Assembly (NCBI GenBank): GCA_013397865.1
Contig: VZTI01000620.1
Span: 766,245 to 830,244, forward strand
DNA length: 64,000 nt
Direction: 5' to 3'
DNA from: Struthidea cinerea
Taxonomy: Eukaryota; Chordata; Aves; Passeriformes; Corcoracidae
Shown here: one piece after another, positions 12,501-24,000 of the stretch
Layout of the letters: each line of letters starts with the position of its first letter
How positions within the stretch are numbered: position 1 is the first letter of the stretch
The notes under the pieces: generated by a model
Told to the model about the DNA's origin: nothing
Databases searched by the model: none
The model's input: the letters and a program-made list of their open reading frames with translations, nothing else
Position numbers and translations under genes: made by a program

Positions 12501-15500
12501 TAAATAGGTTTGAGTCTTGCATGGAAAAAAACATCTGTCTAGACATTTAAACTGCTACTAACTATAGTTCTTATACCCTTTAAAACAAATCATGGCAATT
12601 CTGTTCTGTGATACATGTTGCCATAGCAAGTCCTAACAATTGTGACAATATTGCAAGGCTGTAGCTTTATGAAAAAAAGCAAATTTTGGAAAAGAGTAAT
12701 AAGTTTCAGCCTCTGAGCCCTTTTTCTGTTCCCCTCCAGACAAGCATTAACAGCATGATGAGTGTATATAGTGAAACTGGTGACTATGGCAACGTGAAGG
12801 TCAGCGGTGAAATCCTCCTCAGTATCAACTACATCTACAAAACAGGTGCCCTCAACATCCTGGTGAAGAGCTGCAGGAACCTGGCCATTGCAGATGAGAG
12901 GAAGCAAAGGACTGATCCGTAAGCACAGAGAGGAATTTCCTGCAGCTCTGCTAGGAGTGTCCCCCCCACATCCCACCCTGACTGTAACCAGGGGTTGGGA
13001 TACGAGCCTGGGAATTCACAGGATCAGTTGCTACAAGCAGCATTTTGGTGATGGTCGGGTTTGGGCTCCCTGTGGGAAGAGCATTTTCTGTGTGCTTCTT
13101 AGGGCAACATGTGCCTGTTCTGGGGAAACAATAAGATTATTTAAATTATCAACCTATTTGATAGTAAAAGGGAAAAGAATTAGGAAGGAATAGCGAGGCA
13201 GCACTGAATTTCTTTTACTTCTTTAATCAAGACTAAAGGATATGAAAGGAGTGATGTCCTGGAGGCAAGGATTAATGGAATTAACCTTGTTTTCATGTGC
13301 CCATAGATTCACTTTACAAGTACCATGTTTTCTGAGTTTCTCACTACAGTTTTCAATATAATATGTAAACTTTCTCATCAGGAGGTAAACATTAGTGTCT
13401 CTAATCGTGATTAATCTACAGTATATAAATTACGTAGTTTTTAATTCTCTTGTATTTTTAGTGTGTATTTTATCATATCTGACCAGTTGGTAATCATATA
13501 TAGCAAAAGGGAAAATTGTTAGGAAAGCTTGTTGCATTTCTGAGGATAAGTAAATTAATTTAGCTCTGCCTTTTGTTATTCTGATCTTATCTGACTAACA
13601 CCACAATGTTTGTAGGTAAAGGCCATACCTCTCCATGTTTTGTATATTCTCTGTTTCATGTTTACACTCTTCAGACCGCAAAAATTAATTTCCTCATATG
13701 TGTTGCTGATGCAGGAATATGAGGTCTTTGCTCAAACTGGTCATTTTCTATCCCTTGCTAACAATTTTCTCTTTGCTCTGCAGATATGTCAAAGCCTACC
13801 TTCTGCCTGATAAGTCCCGCCAAAGTAAGCGCAAGACCAAAATTAAAAGTAACAGCACCAACCCGGAATTTAATGAGACGCTGAAGGTGAGAATAGTCTC
13901 TCTCTCAGGCTGTGATGAATGTTTCACTTGTGCTCACAGGTATTTTCTATGTGTGTTCCAGTATAGGGATTAGAACTTGAGGAAGAGATGCCTCAAAAGG
14001 GAAGGTGTTCAAGCAAAAGCATCTAGTAAACCTATGAGTTGCAATTTCTGGCTTTCAGCATTAAAGAAGTGGTTTTGTTTGGTTCTCCCCTTTACAGTTA
14101 AAAATTCTATTAGCTTCCATAGATCTCTTTTAAAACTGTTGATGTTCCCATCTAGCCTGAGCTTAGAGTTATTAAAAGCACCTTAAAGATTTTATATGCC
14201 TGATGCTGAAGTAAAGCTAGATTAAAACTTCCCGCCTAACTAATTTTGAAGAGAAAATAATATTTTGCAGTAAGATCTGAATTCTTCTGGAAGGTTTAAC
14301 TCATTTCTAAAGCAGAAAAAACTTTGATAAGAAAATGCCAACAACTGCTTCACTATTTGTCTCCTTAAAAAGCTGTGGTGCATTTCATTTTCTGTTGTAA
14401 TGGACTTGATGTGCTTGAGGACACAGTGCCCAGACCTTTACCCACCCCCCCCTAGAGAGGCTGAACTCTTCTGAGCTCCTCACAAGCTGCTCATTCACCT
14501 CCCTGGCTCTGTGATGCAGGTGGGAATGGTGGAGTTGCTGCCCCTTCACTGCCTCTCTGGCATCTTGACCTCAAGGCTCCTGGTGATTCCCTTTCCTACC
14601 AACTGAAGGGAGTTATCCAGCAGGCTGCCGTGAGGCCAGAAACTCTCTAGTTTCTCCTGATTTTTTTTTTTTTTTCATTTCAATTAGGTTTTAAATAAGT
14701 TTCCTATAATGGAGGCAAATAGATGTTCCCCAGCTGGTGTATTTGGCTTAGCCTGGCTACAAAACCATTTTGCAGGCGCACACACTCGGTCTGGCCAGAC
14801 TGCTTGCCAAGGGAGAGTCTTTTTACAGCCTCATTTTTAAATGGTATAGAGTAAAATTAAGGCTTGCCTGGAACTGGAAAAAAATAAGGTGTTAGACTTT
14901 ATTTATCAAGTAATATAGCACTAAACATGTTTGCTGGGTGAGGATAGGACCTAGAAGTTTCTCAAAAACACAGATTGTAACAAAAGGGGCTTACTTGAAA
15001 TGTGGTTAGGTAAGGAAGAGTTGTTCATCTCAGCTGAAAATCCTGTTTAAAAAGAAAAATAATTAAATCTGTCTTGTGTCTTCCCTCTTTGACTATTACT
15101 CCATTGTTGCAGAATATGAGGTTTCTCACAGTGGGACAGTTGGCATCTAGGATTAAGCACTGTAGATATATCTGTACATAATTAGCAAACTGACTTGACT
15201 GTTTCAGCTTTTGGAGAGTATTTGTCCATGTACAGATATTGCTCGTGATGCAAAAATAAGACATCTGGGTCTCTTCAGCTAACACTAGAAGGGTGAACGT
15301 CAGGGAAATAATGGGCTTTTTGCTAAATGTAGAGTGTGCAGAGCCAGAATTCCAGATGTTTATAATTTTCTGTGTATTTGCTAGACTACAATGCTAGTTT
15401 TTTTAATAGCTTTGCTATATTAATAGCTGTAGATGAGTTTTTCAATAGCTTTCAAGCCCAACAATGGTTTCTGATACACTAAGTGCATGCCTTGCAGATG

Positions 15501-18500
15501 CTGTTGTACGTGTTTTCAGAACAATTTTTCATAAGCTACAAACACAATACTGGAAATGAGAGGATGCTTTCTGGAAAGCAGTGTTCAGCAGACTCTCTTT
15601 AGGGATGAAAGAACCAGTGGGGTTCCTTCTTTTTATTAGCCTAGATGTTGATCTGCTTCTTTTACATAAACTTGTAGGGAATTAACAGAATCATATTTTT
15701 AAGCATCATAATTTACTTTATAGTTATAAATACCCAGTAAATAATACCAAAAAAAAAACCCACAATAGTGATAGTAACATAAAATATCACTGGATGCATA
15801 CAGCAGATTTCACATTAACATTATGAGCTTTCTGGCTAGATCAATCTCTTTTGCAAGGAAAACAAATCTGTCTTTCATGCTCCATTTGTTAGCTGCTGTG
15901 AGCTTGGTGAAACTGAGCTAGAGCTGTGAAAGACTTAGTGGAAAATATTATTTCTGCTTATTCTGAGAGTTTCTTCTTCTCCCTTTCTGTTGGTAGTATG
16001 TCATCAGTCACTCACAGCTGGAAACCAGGACCCTTCAGCTTTCTGTCTGGCACTATGACAGATTTGGACGCAACAGCTTCCTTGGGGAAGTGGAAATTCC
16101 ATTCGATTCCTGGAACTTTGAAAATCAGGGCGATGAGTGGTTTGTGCTCCAGCCCAAGGTAAGGGTTTCCAGGACTGGTGAAAGGGCTGTGAAGCAAATT
16201 TAGCAAGACTTTGTTATTTTTTTCCTTTGGAACTTGTTTATAAAGCAGAACTTTATAAGTTTCTAAAATGACAATGAAAAATAATAATTATTTGTTCTTA
16301 ATTCAGTAAAAGCTTACTGGTTTTGAATTCTTCATGAAAAGTTCACGTGATTGGTTACTTAAGAACAGTAACAAAAAAACCCTTTTAAATAAGCCATAAG
16401 TTCATCCTGTAATAAACTCCAATAGAAAAATGACCTAATAAATACATTAATTCTTTTAAATAGCACATAAAACAAAGAACTTTCCTACCATTCCCCCTAC
16501 CCAATCCTTAACAGGTTATTAAAGAAACAAGCTTTTCTTTTTTTCAGTTCAAAGTGCTTTACACCTTTCAGATGTGACAAAACGACTTCTTAGTCTCTCA
16601 TTCACCTTAACTAGAAAGGCACAAGATGAGGCTTCTAAAACAGCAAATTAATCGGTCTGTGAAACAGGGCGTGCCCTGTATTTAGGGAAGGATGGGGTGA
16701 CTTCTGTGCCCAGGGCTCCCCCGCTTTGGCAAAGGTGTTTATTTTTGGAAGAGATTCAACGAGCTGTTGTAAACTAGAGGATTAAAGGCTTCTGCCTTGC
16801 TTGCTCCTGCAGCAGCCATAATCCCCAGGAATTCCAGGGGTTTTGACTGCCATTTAAGAAAGTGTATTTCTCTAGTAGCAAAAAAATATAAGGCGTGCAG
16901 CAAATACTGTCAGGATTGACTAGATGACTTGGTTTTTCTATGTTCATTTCATTTAAAGAAATTGTATTATATTGGGGGTTTCAGGAGAGTGTGCTTGATT
17001 TTTGCCTTTCTACCAGGTGGGAGATGGATCTGATTGCTGCGAAATTAATTTCTAGGTAATTTCTTTTGATCCTAACAGGGGAAAATAACCAAAAAAGTCA
17101 TGAAGCTCTTCTGCTCAGGAAAATAAGTAATGAAGCACTAAGCACTTCAGTCAGTCCACCTGGAAGGTGTTATCTGATTATTTCCAAACCCATTAAAAGG
17201 ATTTTTAAATTACTTCTTTTATGTCAAAGAAAGCAAGCACAGAATTGGTCTTGTCTGCCTCCTAAATTGTTACAAATAATGTTTCTAAACTTAAAACACT
17301 GTTAAGGTTTTTGATCAGCAAGGATAATATTGAAGAAAAATCAATTATTGTTGTTTGAATTAACAAAAAACCTCACTGGTTAATACCCCCACAAAATACA
17401 TGCTATTCTCCTATGTGGACTGTCTGATAGAGACAGGAATGGAGGAATGGCAGCCAAGCATGTTCTGGGTTTTATTACAGTGCTTTGTTTATTTTATCAT
17501 GAATCATTTAGCTGCTTTAGTGAAAAGGTTGGAGACTTAAAGATGTGTTTCTTCTATGAGCATTGAGAGATCTGTTTTCAAGAGGAGTGTGGTTAAGTCA
17601 GAAAAAGTAGAGCAAACACTCCTGTGGCTGAAGAGGGGACAGACTACAGAGTCATGTTATATGTGGGTTTGGGGGAGAGGCTGACAAACCTTTTCTGACA
17701 TTAGAACTTACACCATCGCTTACCCACTAGTAGAACTAAATTAAAAATAACCTTTGATGCCTTTATGGGAAACTTGATCCTAAACTTGCTTAGTTTAGAC
17801 CATAAGTGAGCTGCCTGACTGGCAAAACGTAGATGTGCATATTATTCCACAGCCGTTTACTACCAGTTTTCTTTAGTCCTGTGTTGTAGCAACTGGTGTT
17901 GGACACTGGTGTGAGACAGGACTGTTTTTCTCAGTCAGCACAGCTGTGCCTGTGTTGCTGTAAAAATGCTTCAAAGTCACAAAAGGGCCATGTTGTTATC
18001 ACTAAAGTTGCTTTGTTCTCTGTCCCATCCTTGGGTGCACACTTAGCCCCAGCGAATGGTCAGTGCCTCAGCCTGGAGTCTGTGAGGTGAAGGCAATGCT
18101 GACCCTCTGCATACACCTTATTCTGGTGGGGTTTTTTTTTTTGCTTGTTTTCTCTTGGTAACAGAATTTTGACCTTTGCGGGGTGTCAGGAAACAAGCTG
18201 AATGCATCTCAGAGAAATATATACACAGGTCAGACATTCATCTACAAACAGTTCTTTAAAGGCTTGTGGGGTGCCTCAGTGTGTGTATTGCTGTGCTGGA
18301 GGATTCTCTCCCTTTTTCCATGTCCTTTGTCCCTCTAAAGAAATCAGGAAGATTTGTTCATTTGTACCCAAACCTAAGCACTGAAGCATGTACAGAAATC
18401 ATATCATAGAACAACAGAATGGTTTGGGTTGGAAGGGACCTTAAAAATCATCAAGTTCCAACCCCCTGCCATGGGCAGGGACACCTTTCACTGGACCAGG

Positions 18501-21500
18501 CTGCTGACAGCACCGGAGTAGTCCCACCTCCACCAGTGAAGTTAGATCTCTCTGTGTTCCATCCAATGTTTTTAAAATGTCGTTTCCAACTTCTTGCAAT
18601 GTGAATGGAAGTTCAGCACCCTGCCAGTGAAGGCCTAATGTTATTTTAACAAGGATGGTCTGAAGAGCACTGATTGATTCTTCTGGGTAAGATTTAAACA
18701 TTTATAAGAAAAGATGTAGAAATGCAGAAACAGTAGCTGTGTAGAAAAGGAAAAGGACACTGAGAATAACAGTTTTAAAGAAGTTTTTCTGTTTCAAAGC
18801 TGCACTCTGCTCTCCCTCACCTTCGTTCCCCACACACCTATGCAAAGAGTGACTCAGGAGTGACTCCTCTAAAATACAAGAAAATAATTACATTTTAAAT
18901 CCTGACTGGATTTAAATAAGGGCTATCAGCTTAAATCAGTTACAGTTTATATGCTCAGAAATAAGTTTGAAGGGTTTTTTTGCTGTTGGTTTGCTTCATT
19001 TACTCATGCTAGATAACTCTCTCCTCTGTGTGTTCACTGAACCGTGTCTAATGCCACATGGGTTTATTTTTCTCAGAGCTTGCATTCCCTAGCTCAGGAA
19101 GTTTTCTAAAATGTGATTGCCTCCAATTTGGAATGTTTAATTATCTGAAAGTGGGCTGGTAAATCTTGATGTGTTTAAGAAGTGTTTAAAACACTTATTG
19201 ATATACTGATATATTTCAACAGAATTAAAATCAAAAAGAGGAGGTGAATGATTAACCTTGGCTGGATTTCTGGCTGGTTGGTTTGTTTGTTTGTTTTCTC
19301 CTCAGGTGGAGCTTGTGACAGATTTTGGGCTTCAATACAAAGGAGAACTGACAGTGGTTTTACGTTATATTCCCCCAGACAGAAACCTAATGCTTCCTCT
19401 GGAGCAGTTTCAAGGTAAAACAAACAAAAATGATGACGATTTAAAAAATCACGTGATGATGATGTATTAAAAACCCTCACTTAGGGTGAAGTAATGGTAC
19501 TGGTGAAGATTGAAATCATACTTAAATATGCTCGTTCATAGAATCACAGAATGTTAAGGGGTTGGAACGGACCTGAAAGACCATCTAGTCCCAAGCCCCC
19601 CTGCCATGGGCAAGGACACCTCCCACTAGACCAGGTTGCTCCAGGCCTTATGCAACCTGGCTTCCACAGTCGTGTTTATCTGTGAAAATTCTGTACCATG
19701 TGTATGTTTCTTTTGCTCCATCCTTTTCTCTTACTCTGAACTTAAGGAGAGAGAAAGGAAGAGGAATATGCAGTCAATGGTTGATGCATGGCTCTGACTT
19801 AATTTTTAAAAAAAATCCAAACATTAGGTAACATGATCAAGGGCAGCCACAAAGAAATAAATTTTCTGCATTGTAGTCTGAGAGCTCTTTGTTCAGATAG
19901 TTATATACAGTGTTTAGCTGATCAAGTAATAGATTTTACTTAGTTCTTCATGCTTAATTCGCCTTAAGCTGCCTCCTTGTTTTCACCCTTTTTTCACACT
20001 GCTTTTCCTCTGCTCAGTCTTAGTGTATTACTGCTGCAGTTTAGTCCTGTAAAATCTTATTGGAGTTCTTTAGGGTGAGCCATGATTTTCATCAGCAAAG
20101 AACAAGGGAAAAGAGTTACCATCTCATCTCTTTGCATTGTAGTAGCATGAGGAACAGCAATCCTTTGAAGTGAGAGCAATCACTGGGTAGCACCTGAGTG
20201 CACAGGGCTATACCAGACACACATATATCACTACCTTAGTGACAGTATTGCTTGTTAGCGTTTGCATTTGATAGATTAGGTTTCTTTCTTTTACTTCCTT
20301 TTTTTTTTAATGACAGATGATATTCCCTCTGCTAGCAGTAAGGTTTTCTCAAGGTTTGTTCTCTTAAAAGCTAATTTTTATCAGCTCAGTCCAGATACAC
20401 TGTCTGCATTTTTTAAAATTAGTACATTTTAACATCACTCCTGATTTTCTTTCCCTGATGTATTCAGCCTGAATTAGTCTGCACAATCTCTGCTGATAAA
20501 AGCTTCTTAGAACCTGCAGCAGCAGCAAGTGCCCGTGTCCTTGTGCTGCTATTTGAATGCAGCAGTGTGTCAGGAAGCACCGTGCCCTCTGCCGTGGTCT
20601 CTGGGGAGCAGTGCATCCCACACGCAGGATACAGTTGGCTTATTTCTGGACTTTAAGCTTTGGGACGGAGGTTTTATAGCTTCCTTTGTGGTCCAGGGCT
20701 GCCTTAACATCAGCACTGGAAGTGGACTCTGAGAAGAGGGCAGGATTTACTGGGAATGCAATTTTTTGTGTTCAGCATAGCAGTCCACAAATACTTATAT
20801 TGGAACAGGACTTCAGACAGGGCATGTTGTTGTGTCCTGCAAGGACAAACTAGTTAGTCCTTGGTTAAGTTCTTTATCAAATATGGAGTGAGTTTTCTGC
20901 CCCTGCTTTAAGAAGGAATGCTTTAGTCCCATTGCAATAAATTACTTTTAAAAACCTAGCCAAGACAATTTACATTTCCAAATCATATATAATTTCTGAC
21001 TGTAATTTTGCAACTTTGTTCTATGCTTAGGAAAGAGAGGCTTCAAAAAAGGAAAAAAAGGAGATTCTCATCTGCCATCTGGAGGCATATTAGAAGTCCT
21101 CATCAAAGAAGCAAAGAATTTAACAGCAGTGAAATCAGGAGGCACATCTGATACTTTTGTGAAAGGGTTTGTGGGATTTTTTTCTCCCCCTTCTTTAACG
21201 ACTGCACTGGCTCTAATTCAAGATTTGTGTAACATACCTATAAGCATGCGGGTACACAAAAAATTTACATAGTATTACAATATATGCTTGTTTTTATTAG
21301 ATAGGCAGGACACTCGAAATCCAAATTACACAGAATGCTTGTGTTTGAAAAAAATGAGAATAATCCTGCATGTCTCAGTACAATGGATTTCTCATAGATG
21401 TAGGTTATGCATTATAAATGTTATGTGTAGGAAGTAATAGATATCTTACAACATTTTTCTTTGCCAGTTTTTGCTCTCAATGCTATTTTTCATGCTTGCT

Positions 21501-23008
21501 GATTTCTAGCTATATTCTAGTTCATAGTAATGGCTTGAGTGTTGTCACTAAATGGGGACCACAAGAAACATCCTGGCTTTAATTCCCTGGTGGAGCTTAG
21601 AATTTATCTTGATCTTCTGTTGTGTTTAAAACTATCCCTCAGCTCATACATTTCAAGTAGAAAAAGTGATTTTCATTTTTTTCTGGACGATCTCTTCTTG
21701 TGGTTTGAGATGGACACGGGACAAGATGACTCCAGAGAGGCCCCTTCTAGCCAAAGTTTTTATGACTCTGTCTATATTTAGCCTCACTGAAACAAAAAGC
21801 TTGTGGTTGAGACTTGGGACAAGGAGACCTAATTCCAATTTCTACTTGTGGTAACTTACACTATAGCAATGAGAACAAATGGAGCACAAATGCAAGATAA
21901 GCAATTCAGGCACATGCTGAACTTAATACCAGTGGGGAGATGGGGCCCTGATCCCATTTGAGCCTCTACATGACTGTCATTCATTGTGACTATCATGTGA
22001 CAAGCCATTTCCATACTCATTTTCCTTTTCTGTATCTCCCAGATACCTGCTCCCGGATGACAGCAAAGCTACAAAACACAAAACTCCCATAGTGAAAAAG
22101 AGCGTGAATCCCCAGTGGAATCACACCTTTGCCTTCAGTGGCTTGAATTCAAGGGACATATGGAATTCATGCCTGGAACTGACTGTATGGGACAAGGAGT
22201 CGCTTTCCAGTAATATTTTCCTGGGAGGTGTCCGTTTGAGCACTGGAAATGGTAAGGTCCCATCTGACTCATGTTGCTTTTCTTACTCTGCTCTCCTCTT
22301 TCCTTACTCCACGTGATTCATGTGTATGAAGGACAGAAGTGTTACTGAGTGTTTTGAAAATGTATGGGAAGTTGTGGAATTTGAAAATGGAGGAAAGGCA
22401 ACATGCAGATAATCTGTAGATGATTCAGTTCTTTCCTCCACTGAGTGAGACACAAAAATTGTGTGCCCATTTGTACTTCTGCATGGTCTAAAACAACTGT
22501 GAGTACCTTGGGAAGTATTCCTTAGCATCCCAGTGAGAAGGAGTCAACTACTTCTGTCCAGCAGCAGCCTTTCTGCTGATGATGGTGTGACCTGGAAGAG
22601 GTGTGAATCCGTTCCTGCTGTGTTGGGAAAAAGCTGCTTGTGGTGCAGCGTGTGGAGGTTTCTGAGCCTCTGCCCATGTGCCTGAAGGAGTTCAGTGACA
22701 AACTGGTGCTCTCCAGGAGCTGCCTGTTTTCAGTGTAACTCCCTGTACAGGTGGAAGTGTGAAGTGCTTGTCATTTCTCTTGCACACTGTTGTAGTAAAT
22801 GAGCAGTGATGTTACCCAACTGCTTCCTAAAATGGCAAAATGCCTCATGTTTTTGCAATTGTCAGGTGTAAGCAATGGCAAGGAGGTTGACTGGATGGAC
22901 TCTCAAGGGGAAGAGCAGCACCTCTGGCAGAAGATGCTTGACAGTCCGGGAGCTGCAGTGGAAGGGGTGTTAATGCTGAGATCCAGCATGGGGAAACGCA
23001 GACTCTGA
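402..23008 (+). CDS. SYTL5: Synaptotagmin-like protein 5, 5'-partial (11 coding exons)
   Basis: The coding exons are joined as 402-558, 1879-2008, 3809-3915, 7802-7894, 12740-12918, 13784-13886, 15997-16158, 19306-19414, 21031-21166, 22043-22251 and 22866-23008. Together they give one nucleotide of a split codon, then 508 codons and TGA, with phase agreeing at every junction. Slp family proteins bind GTP-Rab27 through an N-terminal SHD domain, which is upstream of this window, and bind membranes through tandem C2 domains. Numbering from the first whole codon here, residues 1-180 are Ser-rich linker, about 184-310 are C2A and about 363-508 are C2B. Strong identity to mammalian SYTL5 is seen in NSMMSVYSETGDYGN, RFGRNSFLGEVEIPFDSW and VDWMDSQGEEQ, and the C-terminus is LRSSMGKRRL. 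This subtype is favoured over SYTL4 by the linker motifs GTPSIAVS and SIRSKSVP and by the SRPX neighbour. Identification is from remembered family sequence, not from a database search. Confidence 0.96.
1879..2008 (+). CDS. SYTL5: SYTL5 linker exon followed by a GC-AG intron
   Basis: The acceptor is ttgggcag. There are 43 codons plus one base. The product includes GLENGM and SGTPSIAVS, both close to mammalian SYTL5. The exon must end at 2008 to join in frame with the next exon, giving Ser-Ser-Asp-Arg-Ser-Arg-Ser-Glu. The downstream dinucleotide is then GC (G|GCAAGT) rather than GT. Confidence 0.9.
3809..3915 (+). CDS. SYTL5: SYTL5 linker exon
   Basis: The acceptor is ttttccag and the donor is gtgagt. 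Two bases finish the split Asp codon, then 35 codons end in phase 0. The product contains DLSESFSEGNEDT and SIRSKSVPSALD, diagnostic of the acidic, Ser-rich SYTL5 linker. Confidence 0.95.
6688..6735 (+). other. Exon-like 48-nt segment in a SYTL5 intron with in-frame TAG
   Basis: This lies in the intron between the exons ending at 3915 and starting at 7802. It is preceded by a 15-T tract (6653-6667) and acceptor gtaacag, and followed by donor gtaaga. It is exactly 16 codons long and both flanking exons join in phase 0, so inclusion keeps the downstream frame. The in-phase reading is CLQ, a TAG stop, then IRKIRDQQSKPM, which looks protein-like after the stop. It could be a poison exon, a decayed alternative exon, or chance. 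Confidence 0.45.
7802..7894 (+). CDS. SYTL5: SYTL5 linker exon, acidic
   Basis: The acceptor is gtcatttag and the donor is gtaaga. It encodes 31 codons in phase 0. The product carries the acidic motif DETEEDIDDIV and ends in SGLST, matching the segment just before C2A in mammalian SYTL5. Confidence 0.93.
12740..12918 (+). CDS. SYTL5: SYTL5 exon: start of C2A
   Basis: The acceptor is cccctccag and the donor is gtaagc. There are 59 codons plus two bases. It starts with SINSMMSVYSETGDYGNVKV, near-identical to mammalian SYTL5, then the first C2A strands (SGEILLSINY, LNILVKSCRNLA). Loop 1 has one Asp in ADERK, and the Asp of RTDPYVK is completed at the junction. Confidence 0.97.
13784..13886 (+). 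CDS. SYTL5: SYTL5 exon: C2A polybasic strand
   Basis: The acceptor is ctctgcag and the donor is gtgaga. One base plus 34 codons. The product has YVKAYLLPDKSR, the polybasic beta-4 stretch KRKTKIK and the C2 signature NPEFNETLK. Lys-rich beta-4 strands in C2 domains commonly bind acidic phospholipids. Confidence 0.97.
15997..16158 (+). CDS. SYTL5: SYTL5 exon: C-terminal half of C2A
   Basis: The acceptor is tggtag and the donor is gtaagg. It encodes 54 codons in phase 0. The product includes LQLSVWHYDRFGRNSFLGEV and DEWFVLQPK. Loop 3 reads H-Y-D...N-S where synaptotagmin-1 C2A has D-F-D...H-D, so two of the usual calcium-ligand Asp residues are replaced (His and Ser). Confidence 0.97.
18399..18510 (-). 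mobile_element. CR1 retrotransposon 3' fragment
   Basis: It begins with the reverse complement of the CR1 3' end: GAATGGTTTGGGTTGGAAGG followed by the GACCTTAAAAATCATCAAG block and a CCATGGGCAGGGACACC motif. Similarity fades after about 18510, so it is a short 5'-truncated copy in a SYTL5 intron. Confidence 0.85.
19306..19414 (+). CDS. SYTL5: SYTL5 exon: C2A-C2B linker
   Basis: The acceptor is ctcctcag and lies just after a (TTTG)n run. The donor is gtaaaa. There are 36 codons plus one base. The product contains GLQYKGELTVVLRYIPP and ends LEQFQ, matching the conserved inter-C2 segment of SYTL5. Confidence 0.96.
19537..19670 (-). mobile_element. CR1 retrotransposon 3' fragment
   Basis: It starts with CATAGAATCACAGAATG, then GGTTGGAACGGACC, CCATGGGCAAGGACACC and TCCCACTAGACCAGGTTGCT. 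This is the reverse complement of a CR1 3' end, 5'-truncated, in a SYTL5 intron about 120 bp after the exon ending at 19414. Confidence 0.88.
21031..21166 (+). CDS. SYTL5: SYTL5 exon: start of C2B
   Basis: The acceptor is atgcttag. Two bases, 44 codons, then two bases. A basic run GFKKGKKG is followed by SGGILEVLIKEAKNLTAV and SGGTSDTFVK. The donor is AAAGG|gtttgt, a poor match to GTRAGT, but it is required to join Gly-Tyr-Leu-Leu-Pro-Asp-Asp in frame. Confidence 0.95.
22043..22251 (+). CDS. SYTL5: SYTL5 exon: C2B core
   Basis: The acceptor is ctcccag and the donor is gtaagg. One base, 69 codons, one base. The product includes YLLPDDSKATKHKT, KKSVNPQWNHTFAFSG and LELTVWDKE...NIFLGGVRL. Loop 3 keeps only the first Asp of the usual calcium-binding set. 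Confidence 0.97.
22866..23008 (+). CDS. SYTL5: SYTL5 terminal coding exon
   Basis: The acceptor is attgtcag. Two bases, 46 codons and TGA at 23006-23008. The product has VDWMDSQGEEQHLWQKM and ends VLMLRSSMGKRRL, against ...GKCRL remembered for the mammalian protein. This is the last C2B helix and strand and the true C-terminus. Confidence 0.97.
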
Positions 23009-23955
23009 AAGACTTTAACTGCTGGGGGGTGCCACAGGTACTCCTGGCTTCAGTGGTGTCCAGGCTCGTGTCACTTTGCCCATTTGAATGTGAGAAGGGT
23101 TGTACTCTTTGCCTTGGATATCAAGGCTCTGAGTGAGATTTTAATGCATTCTGCACTTTCATGTACATGTTTTTTACCCAAGCTTCTTGTGTGAATTGTT
23201 TCTCCTGAAGCCAGTGAGAAGTGGACCTTGTACAGAGATCAGACTGGCTTTCCCTTCTGGCAGCTGGTGTGCAGTTGATGAACACTTGGCCTGAGGGCTG
23301 CTCAGAGTGAGCAAATTCTCTTGCTGGTCATTTAGTGAGTAATGCCACATTTACGAATCTCCTTCTGGCTCAGAGATGGCCTAGAAGGCAGCAGTGGCAC
23401 AGTACAAGCAGATTCAGAGCGAGTCTGTGCCTTGGTGTTTGTAAGTTAAGAAGCCATAATGTTCTGAAGGATAACAAACAGTGTTTCTTTGTCGTGTTGG
23501 CTTGTTGGGCTGTGCAGTGGTGCAGCACGACACGCTTGGGACCAAAAACCCAATGAAGGAGGGCCAATACTTGGTTCAGTGAAATCAAAAAGCCTCTTAT
23601 GAAAATAAATCATAACAAATCTTCAAAGAGTGTCCAGAACCACATGATGCTACTGTGTTTTTCGTTCAGTTGACAGCTCTAGCCGAGACCTTCTGACATC
23701 ATTGAACAGAGGGAATATGTCCACACGCCAGCCCCCATCTGATGTGTCGCTGGGACGAGGCACACACCAGGTTTGGACAGAGTTAGCTGAGACTTGATAC
23801 AACAGATTGTGTAGAACAGAAGGAGATTAAAGCATGTGCCAAAATGATTTGCATAACTGTAAAATCTTCTCTGAATGGGCTGGGGTCCCATTCAGGCCCA
23901 TGCACATTAATAATAACCCGAGTAGGACTTTTTTTCTCCTGAACATCCCCCAGTG

Positions 23956-24000
23956 GATTTAATGATTGAATTGGTCTTGGCCAATTCAATCATTAATCTT
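23956..24000. repeat. Perfect 16-bp inverted repeat, hairpin
   Basis: Arms at 23959-23974 and 23981-23996 are exact reverse complements (TTAATGATTGAATTGG and its complement) around a 6-nt loop TCTTGG. Pairing extends about three more base pairs with a one-base bulge. It lies in the probable SYTL5 3' UTR. Confidence 0.85.

Larger units (their letters stand above)
559..22865 (+). other. SYTL5 introns: content
   Basis: The ten introns run from about 0.6 to 4.8 kb and are AT-rich. They hold poly-T runs at 3694-3707, 6653-6667, 12389-12404 and 14661-14675, a (TTTC)n run near 10815-10838 and a (TTTG)n run near 19279-19296. Two CR1 fragments lie in the 16159-19305 and 19415-21030 introns. Apart from the exon-like segment at 6688-6735, no other gene or RNA was recognised. 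Open frames such as 10769-11245 show no family resemblance. Confidence 0.6.
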
